Part shown: piece by piece, positions 43,342-52,553 of the stretch
How the letters are laid out: each line of letters starts with the position of its first letter
Numbering within the stretch: the first letter of the stretch is position 1
Assembly (NCBI RefSeq): GCF_902364365.1
Contig: NZ_CABJDN010000004.1
Coordinates: forward strand, 62,001-126,000
Direction of reading: 5' to 3'
Length of the DNA stretch: 64,000 nucleotides
Origin: Bacteroides intestinalis
GTDB taxonomy: Bacteria; Bacteroidota; Bacteroidia; Bacteroidales; Bacteroidaceae
Position numbers and translations under genes: made by a program
The notes under the pieces: generated by a model
Seen by the model: the letters and a program-made list of their open reading frames with translations, nothing else
Database searches by the model: none
What the model was told of the DNA's origin: nothing

Positions 43342-45456
43342 ATGAGGAAAGTATTATTTGGTATTTGCTTGATCGTATATTCTCTGTTTGGTAGTACAGA
43401 TGTTTCTGCACGTGATGTAATCTCTTTCAATGGTGGATGGGAATTCAAGAAAGGGCCTTTTGGTACAGAAGCTATGCAGGTTGCACAGAAGTGGAGTGGG
43501 GATTGGGAGAAAGTTGAAATTCCTCATACCTGGAATGCTAAAGACATGCAGGTGAAAGAAGCTTCTTTTTATGAAGGGGACGCCTATTATCGTAAAAAGT
43601 ATATGTTTCCTGAAAGTATGAAAGGCAAACGTATATTTCTGCGCTTCGAAGGTGTCGGTTCGTGTGCAGAAGTTTATATTAACGGCTATCTGGCTGGTAC
43701 ACATAAAGGAGCTTATTCGGCTTTTGCATGCGAAATCAGCGGTCAGGTAAAGTTCGGACAAGAGAATGAAATTATAGTAAAAGCGGATAATACGGCACGT
43801 CCTGATGTTATTCCTGTCAATCACAATCTGTTTGGAGTTTATGGAGGAATTTATCGTCCGGTATGGTTGGTGGTGACTGAATCGTGTAACATTGTTGTGA
43901 CAGACTATGCATCTCCGGGGGTATATGTTACCCAAAAGAATGTTTCCAAGCGGTCGGCTGAGGTTACTGTGAAAGTAAAACTGGACAATGGATCATTGAC
44001 ACCTGTACAGTCGGAGTTGGAAAATACGATTTACGATGCCCAGGGTAAACAGGTGAAGACACATCGACAGAGTTTCCTGTTGACTCCACAGGGGACACAA
44101 GCCTATTCTTCAACCTTCAAGTTGAACAATCCCCACTTGTGGCAGGGGCGTGAAGACCCTTATCTGTACAAAGTCGTGTCTCGTCTTTGGCAGGATGGTA
44201 AAGTGATTGATGAGATGGTACAGCCGCTGGGACTTCGTAACTATGAAATAGTGGCAGGGAAAGGCTTCTTCCTGAATGGAAAGAAATACCCGATGTATGG
44301 CGTGACTCGGCATCAGGACTGGTGGGGGGTAGGCAGTGCTTTAAAGAATGAGCACCATGATTTTGACCTGGCAACCATTATGGATCTGGGCGCAACTACT
44401 GTTCGTTTTGCCCACTATCAGCAATCCGATTATTTATATTCCCGTTGTGATACGTTGGGTTTGATTATCTGGGCGGAGATTCCTTTTGTGAACCGTGTTT
44501 CCGGAAAGGAGTGGGAGAATGCACATCAACAGATGCGTGAACTGGTTCGACAGAGTTTTAATCATCCTTCCATTTATATATGGGGTACTCACAATGAGGT
44601 TTATCATCCGCATGGATATACAGCCTCTTTGACGCAATCTCTCCATGATCTTTGTAAGACCGAAGATCCGGACCGCTATACCGTATCCGTCAATGGGTAT
44701 GGACATGCTGATCATCCTGTTAATCAAAATACGGATGTACAGGGCATGAACCGTTACTTTGGCTGGTATGAGAAGAAAATTCAGGACATAGAGCCTTGGG
44801 TGGAGAAATTGGAGAAGGAATATCCCTGGCAGAAACTCATGTTAACAGAATATGGAGCGGATGCCAATATAGAGCATCAGACTGAATATCTGGGTGATGC
44901 CCTGAACTGGGGGAAACCGTTTTATCCGGAGACTTTTCAGACTAAAACACATGAATATCAATGGAGTGTTATAGCTAATCATCCTTATATTATAGCCTCT
45001 TATTTGTGGAATACATTCGATTTTGCAGTCCCAATGTGGAAAAGAGGAGGTGTACCTGCACGTAATTTAAAAGGATTGGTTACCTTTGACCGTAAGATAA
45101 AGAAAGATTCTTATTTCTGGTATAAGGCAAATTGGAGCAAAGAGCCGGTACTTTATCTGACACAACGGCGAAACGTAAATCGTGAAAAGAAAGAAACTGC
45201 CGTAGCCGTATACTCCAATATAGGAACTCCTAAAGTTTACCTGAATGGAAAGGAATTGACTGGAATACGGAAGGGATATACAGATGTACATTATGTATTT
45301 GATAAGGTTATTTTGGAGCCTGGGAAGAATATACTGAAAGCAACTGTTTTTTCTGGTGGCAAAGAATACACGGATGAAATAGAATGGATGTACAATGGAG
45401 AAATGAAAAGAGAAGCTGATTTTTACGAGAATCAAAAGGAGCATGCCGGCTGGTAA
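43342..45456 (+). CDS. GH2 beta-glycosidase
   Basis: A 704-residue exported enzyme (signal peptide to about residue 24). The sugar-binding jelly-roll (about 25-190, with FNGGWEFKKG, IPHTWNAKD and FEGVGSCAEVYINGY), the immunoglobulin-like domain and the TIM barrel follow in GH2 order. The acid/base is Glu419 in WGTHNEV and the nucleophile Glu503 in MLTEYGADAN. Beta-galactosidase or beta-glucuronidase activity is most likely; the sequence alone does not decide. The start is 2 bases after the GH105 stop. Confidence 0.92.
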   Translation: MRKVLFGICLIVYSLFGSTDVSARDVISFNGGWEFKKGPFGTEAMQVAQKWSGDWEKVEIPHTWNAKDMQVKEASFYEGDAYYRKKYMFPESMKGKRIFLRFEGVGSCAEVYINGYLAGTHKGAYSAFACEISGQVKFGQENEIIVKADNTARPDVIPVNHNLFGVYGGIYRPVWLVVTESCNIVVTDYASPGVYVTQKNVSKRSAEVTVKVKLDNGSLTPVQSELENTIYDAQGKQVKTHRQSFLLTPQGTQAYSSTFKLNNPHLWQGREDPYLYKVVSRLWQDGKVIDEMVQPLGLRNYEIVAGKGFFLNGKKYPMYGVTRHQDWWGVGSALKNEHHDFDLATIMDLGATTVRFAHYQQSDYLYSRCDTLGLIIWAEIPFVNRVSGKEWENAHQQMRELVRQSFNHPSIYIWGTHNEVYHPHGYTASLTQSLHDLCKTEDPDRYTVSVNGYGHADHPVNQNTDVQGMNRYFGWYEKKIQDIEPWVEKLEKEYPWQKLMLTEYGADANIEHQTEYLGDALNWGKPFYPETFQTKTHEYQWSVIANHPYIIASYLWNTFDFAVPMWKRGGVPARNLKGLVTFDRKIKKDSYFWYKANWSKEPVLYLTQRRNVNREKKETAVAVYSNIGTPKVYLNGKELTGIRKGYTDVHYVFDKVILEPGKNILKATVFSGGKEYTDEIEWMYNGEMKREADFYENQKEHAGW

Positions 45457-45505
45457 TACTTTATTGAACTGATGAACTAATTATTTACTTTAAATTTAAT
45501 ATAAC

Positions 45506-47038
45506 ATGAAGGTTTTGAAATCATTGTTGTTGGGTATGTGTGTTGTGTTATGTGCATGCACGTCTCAAACTTCTACTGTGCAAACCAATGACAAGGGAAC
45601 TCAGTGGGAATGGAAGAATGGAACTATTATTGTGAAAACTCCAGAGCGTCCGGCTGGGCAGCGGAGTGTGATTGGGCTGACCGCCCCGAAGATGGAAGTC
45701 GTTAGAGTAGGATTCGTAGGACTGGGTATGCGTGGTCCCGGTGCTGTAGAGCGTTTTATCCATATTCCCGGTACGCAGATCGTGGCTCTTTGTGATTATG
45801 AACAATCACGTGCTGAGGGCTGCCAGAAGTATTTGCAGAAAGCATCTTTGCCTAAGGCAGCTGTTTATTCCGGAGAGAAAGGATACGAAGAACTTTGTAA
45901 ACGCGATGACATAGACTTGGTTTATATTGCTACCGACTGGTTGCATCACTTCCCTGTAGCAATGTGTGCTATGGAAAATGGCAAACATGTAGCTATAGAA
46001 GTTCCTTCGGCTATGAATCTTCAGGAATGTTGGGACTTGATTAACATGAGTGAAAAGACTCGCAAACATTGTATGATACTGGAAAACTGTTGCTATGACT
46101 GGTTTGAAATGAATACGCTGAACATGGCACAGCAAGGAGTATTTGGTGAAGTGATTCGCGGACAAGGTGCTTACATTCATGAGTTGAGCCCGTTCTGGGA
46201 CCATTATTGGAAAAATGGTGAGAATGATAAACTGGGATGGCGTTTGGATTACAACAAGAAACATCGTGGTGATGTGTATGCTACTCACGGTCTTGGTCCT
46301 GTGGCGCAAGCATTTGATATTCATCGTGGCGACCGTATGGTAACGTTGGTAGCTATGGATACCAAGTCGGTTGTGGGTAAGGATCTGGTAGAAAAAAGAA
46401 CCGGAGAGAAATGTGATGATTTCCGTAACGGTGACCATACAACTACACTGATTCGTACGGCAAACGGAAAAGTTATCGAGATTCAACATAATGTGATGAC
46501 ACCGCAACCTTATAACCGCTTGTATCAGCTTACCGGAACCAAAGGCTTCGCCAATAAGTATCCGATTCAGGGTTATGCTCTTGATGCTAAGCAGTTGAGC
46601 GCTTCGGGAGTAGAACCGCAAGTTGATAATCTGAATACCCACAGCTTTTTGCCTAAAGAGGAAATGGAGGCGCTTGTAGAAAAGTTCCAGCATCCGATAT
46701 TAAAGAAGTATGGTGAAATGGCTAAGGAAGTAGGAGGCCATGGAGGTATGGATTTCATTATGGATAGCCGTTTGGTATATTGCTTGCAGAACGGTTTACC
46801 TTTGGACCTGGATGTATACGACTTGGCAGAATGGTGCTGTCTGGCAGAACTGGGTGAGCTTTCTATGGATAACAATTGTGCTGCTGTGGAATTTCCTGAT
46901 TTTACCCGTGGCGAATGGAATGTTATAAAAGGCTATAAGTTTGCTTATGCAAGTCCCGAAGAAGAAAAAGAGACTATGGATAAAGCTAAAGCCTTTACAA
47001 GCAAATTGAAAGAAAAAGGATCCGAAGACTGGAAGTAG
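45506..47038 (+). CDS. GH109-like NAD-dependent glycosidase lipoprotein
   Basis: A 510-residue Gfo/Idh-fold protein with a lipoprotein signal (LCAC, Cys18), unlike the cytoplasmic relative at 14293. The Rossmann motif GFVGLGMRGPGAVERF, AIEVPSAMNLQECW, MILENCCYDW and HRGDVYATHGLGPVAQAFDI are typical of GH109 alpha-N-acetylgalactosaminidases, which cleave by an NAD-dependent redox mechanism. The surface or periplasmic location and the PUL context support a glycosidase over a sugar dehydrogenase. Activity on GalNAc is a family inference. Confidence 0.85.
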   Translation: MKVLKSLLLGMCVVLCACTSQTSTVQTNDKGTQWEWKNGTIIVKTPERPAGQRSVIGLTAPKMEVVRVGFVGLGMRGPGAVERFIHIPGTQIVALCDYEQSRAEGCQKYLQKASLPKAAVYSGEKGYEELCKRDDIDLVYIATDWLHHFPVAMCAMENGKHVAIEVPSAMNLQECWDLINMSEKTRKHCMILENCCYDWFEMNTLNMAQQGVFGEVIRGQGAYIHELSPFWDHYWKNGENDKLGWRLDYNKKHRGDVYATHGLGPVAQAFDIHRGDRMVTLVAMDTKSVVGKDLVEKRTGEKCDDFRNGDHTTTLIRTANGKVIEIQHNVMTPQPYNRLYQLTGTKGFANKYPIQGYALDAKQLSASGVEPQVDNLNTHSFLPKEEMEALVEKFQHPILKKYGEMAKEVGGHGGMDFIMDSRLVYCLQNGLPLDLDVYDLAEWCCLAELGELSMDNNCAAVEFPDFTRGEWNVIKGYKFAYASPEEEKETMDKAKAFTSKLKEKGSEDWK

Positions 47039-47060
47039 GAATCGGGTGAGAAATAAAACG

Positions 47061-47112
47061 AATGGCACTGTATATCATTGAATGTAAATGATAGGCAGTG
47101 CCATTTCTTTTT
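47061..47112. terminator. Terminator after GH109 gene
   Basis: AATGGCACTG (47061-47070) pairs perfectly with CAGTGCCATT (47096-47105), with inner pairing of ATCATT and AATGAT, and a T-run to 47112. Ends the sigma-linked operon and may also serve the convergent TlpA gene. Confidence 0.88.
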
Positions 47113-47143
47113 AACAGGCTTTGTACCGTCCGGTACTTCTTTC

Positions 47144-49045
47144 TTATTGATCAGCTACTTTCAGGAGCTCTTCTTTCATCGTTTTAACACCGGGGAAACC
47201 TACTTGTCTGTATTTTATATTTCCTTCGCGGTCAATAATGAGATAGGTGGGAACACCTGAAACATTGAAACTTTTGCCTAAGAAATTCCATTGGGCGGCT
47301 GTCACACGGTAATGTTCACCATGAATATCAGGAATCATATTTTCCCATGTCTTCAACGGAGATGTCTCACCGGTGATATACAAATACACAATATCCTTAT
47401 CTTTTAATTCTTCCTTCATTGGAATCATTTCTTTGTTAGCCATGCGGCATGGACCGCACCAGGTAGCCCAGAAATCAACCAGTAATACTTTTCCACTGAA
47501 CTTACTGATGATGGAAGCAAAGAGGTCTTCATCGCTGACTTCACCGGCTTCATTTACTGTGAATCCCGTCTTTTTCTTATTGGCTTCAATCTTTGCCAGA
47601 AGTTCGTCATTGGCCACAGTCAGCATTTCACGATAAGCGGAAGGGAAAGTGTTGATTGTGCTAATTTGCTCTTCAGTCAGCGGAGTGAAATTCTTGATGC
47701 TTTGATAAAGAGGGATAACCCGGACGATGTCAAAGAAGATGCCGTTGTCTGTTCCCCAAGTTTTGGCAAGGTCATCACTTTTCTGATAATAACCGATTAC
47801 GATGTTTGAGTAATTGCTGGACAGGGTGGCTTGCAGATCGTTCAGTATTGCAAAGTTAGCATTTGGAATATAGTCAGCCGGTATTTTCTGTGCCCGTTCC
47901 ATAAAGTATTTTTGAGCTTCTTCGCGTGTTATCTGATTAGTCTGTATGGCAGCTGATGTTAGTGTATTTGCAGCTAAACGCAATAACCCAATTGTGGACA
48001 ACTTGTTGTTGATGGTGAGCACTTGACGTGTTGCCAGACTGCATGGGAGTTTATCTATTTCCGTTTGCACTTCAGCAGACAACTCCAATACTTTTGATTT
48101 GTAAGTGTCTATATCCATACCGGCAAATGCCTTCATATCCTTATATACTTTATCTTGTACATTGGTGTCGGGCATATCTTGGTTCAATTCTTGTGCAACG
48201 GTTGCTAAGGGGCCGTTAATGTATATAATCTCCCCGTAAGGCTTCTCCTCGCTATGGAATTTAGACCGGCGGCGGGAGATCTCACGCAAATTGATATATG
48301 CTTCAGTCGTTTTTCCCGGTTCCATAAATAGTTGGAGGGGTGAGCTGCCGGACATATATAGAGAGACGGGAGTAGTACTTGCCAGGGGTATTTCTTTGCT
48401 GAAACTACCATCCGGTTGGATATCTACCAGCACTTCCGATATATCGCCTTTGGCACTTTCCCATGATACCAGAGTCATGGTCTTGAACATGCCGGGACGG
48501 AAATCCAGTAACTTACCTTTCAAGGTAGCTTTACCATATTCGATGACAGGGTCTGGCAGGGTAGTTTCTTTGTCTGCTTTATGGATAACAGCCTCTTTCG
48601 GCAGTACTAACTTCGGCAGATTATTACCTTTCAACTGGATTCCCCAAATGCTGAATCCATTTTCAACGTCGGCACCTTCTGTGAAGTCGATGGATGTAAC
48701 GGAGGCAGGAAGGGGAGGAAACACCAGCTGAAACTCAGCTTCACCGGATTCCGGCATCCAGAACTCTGCATCCGGCGTGATGCCTATGCCCGAACGTAGT
48801 TGGTAAGTCTTTCCGTTATTATCTTGCAAGTAACTTCCCGAAGCAATCTTTATCCAGTTTTTAGGTCGGTATTTGGCAAAAATGTGCAGGACTGTAGCCG
48901 TGTCACTGATTTCGACTTGGCTGACTTCAATAGAGGTGGTGCTACTTACGACGAACGGAGGTTGTTCAATCACTTTGTTTTTAGCTTGAATGGTGCAGCA
49001 TATGCATAGTAGCAGACTGCTGAGGAGAAAATTGAGTTTTTTCAT
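47144..49045 (-). CDS. TlpA-family disulfide reductase, large form
   Basis: A 633-residue exported protein (signal peptide to about residue 21). A long N-terminal region of beta-rich and helical domains (about 22-480) precedes a C-terminal thioredoxin fold with VDFWATWCGPCRMANKEM and the cis-proline GVPTYLIIDREG. Function in periplasmic thiol chemistry is expected. It is antisense to, and splits, the PUL. Its promoter carries the same palindrome as blaI (49067-49081), so it may be a BlaI target. Confidence 0.86.
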   Translation of the reverse strand: MKKLNFLLSSLLLCICCTIQAKNKVIEQPPFVVSSTTSIEVSQVEISDTATVLHIFAKYRPKNWIKIASGSYLQDNNGKTYQLRSGIGITPDAEFWMPESGEAEFQLVFPPLPASVTSIDFTEGADVENGFSIWGIQLKGNNLPKLVLPKEAVIHKADKETTLPDPVIEYGKATLKGKLLDFRPGMFKTMTLVSWESAKGDISEVLVDIQPDGSFSKEIPLASTTPVSLYMSGSSPLQLFMEPGKTTEAYINLREISRRRSKFHSEEKPYGEIIYINGPLATVAQELNQDMPDTNVQDKVYKDMKAFAGMDIDTYKSKVLELSAEVQTEIDKLPCSLATRQVLTINNKLSTIGLLRLAANTLTSAAIQTNQITREEAQKYFMERAQKIPADYIPNANFAILNDLQATLSSNYSNIVIGYYQKSDDLAKTWGTDNGIFFDIVRVIPLYQSIKNFTPLTEEQISTINTFPSAYREMLTVANDELLAKIEANKKKTGFTVNEAGEVSDEDLFASIISKFSGKVLLVDFWATWCGPCRMANKEMIPMKEELKDKDIVYLYITGETSPLKTWENMIPDIHGEHYRVTAAQWNFLGKSFNVSGVPTYLIIDREGNIKYRQVGFPGVKTMKEELLKVADQ

Positions 49046-49060
49046 ACTATATAGTTTTTA

Positions 49061-49081
49061 TCAAAGTTACGAATCTTTCGT
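49061..49081 (-). promoter_or_regulatory. TlpA-gene promoter with BlaI-like palindrome
   Basis: The -7 box TAACTTTG (49061-49068, minus strand) overlaps by two bases the palindrome TACGAATCTTTCGTA (49067-49081). Sequence (13 of 15 bases) and geometry match the blaI operator at 34818-34838. Confidence 0.65.
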
Positions 49082-49143
49082 AATTATAGAACATCTTGCT
49101 TGTTAATTGATGTAAAACGAATGAAAAATGTAGTTTTTCAGTG

Positions 49144-49151
49144 TAACTTTG
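49144..49151 (+). promoter_or_regulatory. -7 box for the SGNH-GH92-GH20 operon
   Basis: TAACTTTG, a match to TAnnTTTG, lies 24 bases before the start at 49176. It gives the three downstream genes a promoter separate from the sigma-linked operon. Confidence 0.55.
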
Positions 49152-49175
49152 GGTCATCTTAATATCTATTAAATC

Positions 49176-50240
49176 ATGAGAACCAAAGCTTTAATTTTCG
49201 GATTGCTGCTGGCAGCTTCTACTCATGCCCAGCTTCTTTATCACGATGCTTCCGCTTTCCCCCTGTTAGGCAAAGCTACGGATGCCACTCTTACCCGTTA
49301 CGAACGCCTTCCGGCTTCTTTGGAATCTGTTTCCCGCAAACCGCTTTGGGATTTAGGACGCAATAGTGCCGGGCTTGCTTTGCGCTTCCGTTCCAACTCT
49401 ACATGCATTGGGGCAAAGTGGGAAGTAAGGGATAACAGAAGCATGAATCATATGACTCCTACCGGAATCAAAGGACTGGATCTGTATTGTCTGCGAGATG
49501 GTAAGTGGGTCTTTGCCGGTAGCGGACGGCCTCAAGGAAAGGTAAATGAGGCTACTATCGTGAAGAATATGGATCCTGAAGAACGGGAATATCTTTTATA
49601 TCTTTCTTTGTATGACGGGGTTACTTCATTGGCAATCGGTGTGGATAGCCTTTCGACGCTTGATCAGCCTACTGTTGATTTGCCGGTACGTGAGAAGCCC
49701 GTTGTTTTTTATGGAACCAGTATTTTACAGGGTGGTTGTGCTTCCCGTCCCGGAATGGCCCATACAAATATTCTGGAACGTTGGCTCAATCGTGAATGTA
49801 TCAATTTAGGATTTAGTGGTAATGCTTTGCTCGATCTGGAGATAGCGGAACTTATAGCTACGGTCGATGCTTCCATGTTTGTGCTTGATTTCCTTCCTAA
49901 TGCCACAGTGGAACAGATGAAAGAACGGGCGGAGAAATTCTACTCTATCGTTCGCAGCAAGCATCCTGAGACTCCCATCCTTTTTGTAGAAGATCCTATT
50001 TTCACTCATTCCCGTTTTGATAAAAAGATTGCAAGGGAAGTGATAGCTAAAAATGAAACAATTGCAGCTATTTTCCAGTCAATGAAGAAAAAAGGTGAGA
50101 AGAATATCTATCTACTCTCTTCCAAGGATATCATCGGGCACGATGGTGAGGCTACTGTTGATGGTATTCATTTCACGGATTTAGGCTTTATGCGCTATGC
50201 GGAAGTATTATATCCGTTAATTAAAAAACATATCCGGTAA
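49176..50240 (+). CDS. SGNH/GDSL-family hydrolase with N-terminal beta-domain
   Basis: A 354-residue exported esterase-like protein (signal peptide to about residue 19). An N-terminal jelly-roll-like domain (about 20-170) precedes the SGNH hydrolase domain. Block I is FYGTSILQGG (Ser182, GTS in place of GDS), block II/III GFSGNALLDLE, and the His/Asp block is DGIHFTDLGF (Asp329, His332). It probably removes acetyl or other esters from glycans before the glycosidases act. First gene of a short operon with GH92 and GH20. Confidence 0.85.
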   Translation: MRTKALIFGLLLAASTHAQLLYHDASAFPLLGKATDATLTRYERLPASLESVSRKPLWDLGRNSAGLALRFRSNSTCIGAKWEVRDNRSMNHMTPTGIKGLDLYCLRDGKWVFAGSGRPQGKVNEATIVKNMDPEEREYLLYLSLYDGVTSLAIGVDSLSTLDQPTVDLPVREKPVVFYGTSILQGGCASRPGMAHTNILERWLNRECINLGFSGNALLDLEIAELIATVDASMFVLDFLPNATVEQMKERAEKFYSIVRSKHPETPILFVEDPIFTHSRFDKKIAREVIAKNETIAAIFQSMKKKGEKNIYLLSSKDIIGHDGEATVDGIHFTDLGFMRYAEVLYPLIKKHIR

Positions 50241-50261
50241 CTTTTTCTATTTTATTATTCT

Positions 50262-52553
50262 ATGAAACATGGCAGGTCTTGGCTATCGGCTTTATTGATT
50301 TCTTTTTCTATTTTGTCATTTGCTCAAAAAGAGCCAGTGGATTATGTCAATACGATTATTGGTGCTTCAACTTCGGCAGAGGCCGGAAAGTCGGGGCATG
50401 GGTTGGGAAAAACCTTTCCGGGAAGTTGTACTCCTTTCGGACTTGTACAGTTGAGTCCGGATACTAAAACCGGTGGTGATAACGGCCCCGGATATTCGTG
50501 GCATCATGCTACTATCGAAGGATTCAGCTTTACGCACTTAAGCGGTATTGGTTGGTATGGTGATTTCGGAAACTTTCTGGTAATGCCTGCCACCGGACCA
50601 TTACGAACATTCAAGGGAACCGAAAATAAACCGGAGGAAGGTTACCGCTCCAGATATTCCCATGATACGGAGATTACACAGGCCGGATACTATTCGGTAT
50701 ACTTGCAAGATTATCAGGTGAAAGTGGAACTGACATCCGCTCCTCGTTCGGGGATTCTGCGTTTCACATATCCGGAGTCGGAAAAGTCACGTATCCAGAT
50801 CGATCTGGCCCGTAGAATTGGTGGTACATCTGATGAACAGTATGTGGAAAAAGTGGACGAATATACGATTCGGGGATGGATGAAATGCACGCCTGCTTGT
50901 GGAGGTTGGGGAAACGGTTCGGGGAAATCTGATTATACCGTTTACTTCTATTGCTGTTTCGATCGCCCATTGACGGAATACGGCGTTTGGAGTGCTTCTA
51001 TTCCTGAGGGTGTTAGCAGAAAGAATGATGCCAATGATAATCCGGCCTATTTCAACTATATTAAGGATGCTCGGCTCATACCAGCTCCCGGGAAGGCACA
51101 GGGAAAGCACTTGGGCTTTTATACAGAGTTTCCTACCCGGAAAGACGAACAGGTACAACTGAAGTGTGGCATATCGTTTGTCAGCATGGAAGGTGCCCAG
51201 CGCAATTTGGAACAGGATATTCCGGACTGGAATTTTGAGCGGGTAAAAGAAAATACACGTAATCTGTGGAATCAGGCACTCTCTTCGGTGAAGGTTGAGG
51301 GAAGCGAAAGGGATAAGACTATCTTTTATACCTCTTTGTATCATACAATGATTGATCCACGCTGCTTCTCTGATTGTGACGGCCGATATGTAGGTGCGGA
51401 TAAGAAGATTCACCAGACGGAGAATTTTACCTATCGTACTGTATTTAGCGGTTGGGATGTATTTCGTAGTCAGTTCCCATTGCAAACATTGATTAATCCC
51501 CGATTGGTAAATGATGAGATAAACTCTTTGATCCAGATTGCCCAATTAAGTGGGAAGGAGTATTTCCCGCGTTGGGAAGTAGTGAATGCATATTCCGGCT
51601 GTATGTTGGGAAATCCCGCTATCTCGGTACTGGCGGATGCCTATGAAAAGGGGATCCGGGAGTATGATGTACAGAAAGCCGTTGAGTATGCTGCGAATAC
51701 ACAGAAGCAGTTTGGTAATGGAGACCTGGGATATACTCCCGGCAGTCTTTCCCATACGTTGGAGTATGCTTATACGGATTGGTGCTTAGGACAACTCATG
51801 AATTCCTTGGACAAGAAGAAAGAAGCGGCTGAATATGAAAAGCGTGCCAAAGCTTACCGGAATGTGTGGAGCGACAGCGTACAGTGGTTTCGTGCCCGCG
51901 TGAAGGGTGGGGGCTGGTTGCCTTGGCGAGGTCGTACGGCACAAGATCAGGGTACTACGGAAAGCAATCCTTTCCAGCAAGGTTGGTTTGTCCCTCATGA
52001 TATTGATGGGATGAAAGCTCTGATGGGAGGACAAAAGAAGTTTGATGCGGAACTGGAAGAGTTCTTTGCCAATGTTCCGGAAGATTTTTTATGGAACGAT
52101 TATTATAATCATCCTAATGAACCGAACCATCATGTACCATTCCTTTTCAATTACTCTTCTTGCCCGTGGCTGACACAGAAGTGGACGAGAAAGATTTGTG
52201 ATAAAGCTTATGGTGACGATGTTCTGGGATTGTGCGGAAACGAGGATGTAGGGCAGATGTCGGCATGGTATGTACTGGCGGCTATGGGTATTCATCCGGT
52301 TTGTCCGGGAAATCCCCGTTATGAGATTACCAGCCCTGTCTTCGAAAGCGTAGAGATAAACTTGGATACGCATTTCTATTCTGGTAAGAATTTCAAAATC
52401 ATAGCGCATAATAACTCGCCTCAGAACATTTATATTCAGTCGGTATCATTGAACGGTAAGAAATTGAACCGTTTGTGGATAACGCATGATGAGATCGTGA
52501 AGGGTGGGGTACTGGAATTTGAAATGGGAAATTGTTTTAAGATATATCAATGA
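50262..52553 (+). CDS. GH92 alpha-mannosidase
   Basis: A 763-residue exported enzyme (signal peptide to about residue 21). GH92 signatures: VDYVNTIIGAS, GKTFPGSCTPFGLVQLSPD, FSFTHLSGIGWYGDFGN, the TLINPRLVNDEINSLI region and the C-terminal LCGNEDVGQMSAWYVLAAMG with its calcium and catalytic residues. Family members are calcium-dependent exo-alpha-mannosidases on host or yeast N-glycans. The stop overlaps the GH20 start by 4 bases (ATGA), indicating coupled translation. Confidence 0.95.
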   Translation: MKHGRSWLSALLISFSILSFAQKEPVDYVNTIIGASTSAEAGKSGHGLGKTFPGSCTPFGLVQLSPDTKTGGDNGPGYSWHHATIEGFSFTHLSGIGWYGDFGNFLVMPATGPLRTFKGTENKPEEGYRSRYSHDTEITQAGYYSVYLQDYQVKVELTSAPRSGILRFTYPESEKSRIQIDLARRIGGTSDEQYVEKVDEYTIRGWMKCTPACGGWGNGSGKSDYTVYFYCCFDRPLTEYGVWSASIPEGVSRKNDANDNPAYFNYIKDARLIPAPGKAQGKHLGFYTEFPTRKDEQVQLKCGISFVSMEGAQRNLEQDIPDWNFERVKENTRNLWNQALSSVKVEGSERDKTIFYTSLYHTMIDPRCFSDCDGRYVGADKKIHQTENFTYRTVFSGWDVFRSQFPLQTLINPRLVNDEINSLIQIAQLSGKEYFPRWEVVNAYSGCMLGNPAISVLADAYEKGIREYDVQKAVEYAANTQKQFGNGDLGYTPGSLSHTLEYAYTDWCLGQLMNSLDKKKEAAEYEKRAKAYRNVWSDSVQWFRARVKGGGWLPWRGRTAQDQGTTESNPFQQGWFVPHDIDGMKALMGGQKKFDAELEEFFANVPEDFLWNDYYNHPNEPNHHVPFLFNYSSCPWLTQKWTRKICDKAYGDDVLGLCGNEDVGQMSAWYVLAAMGIHPVCPGNPRYEITSPVFESVEINLDTHFYSGKNFKIIAHNNSPQNIYIQSVSLNGKKLNRLWITHDEIVKGGVLEFEMGNCFKIYQ

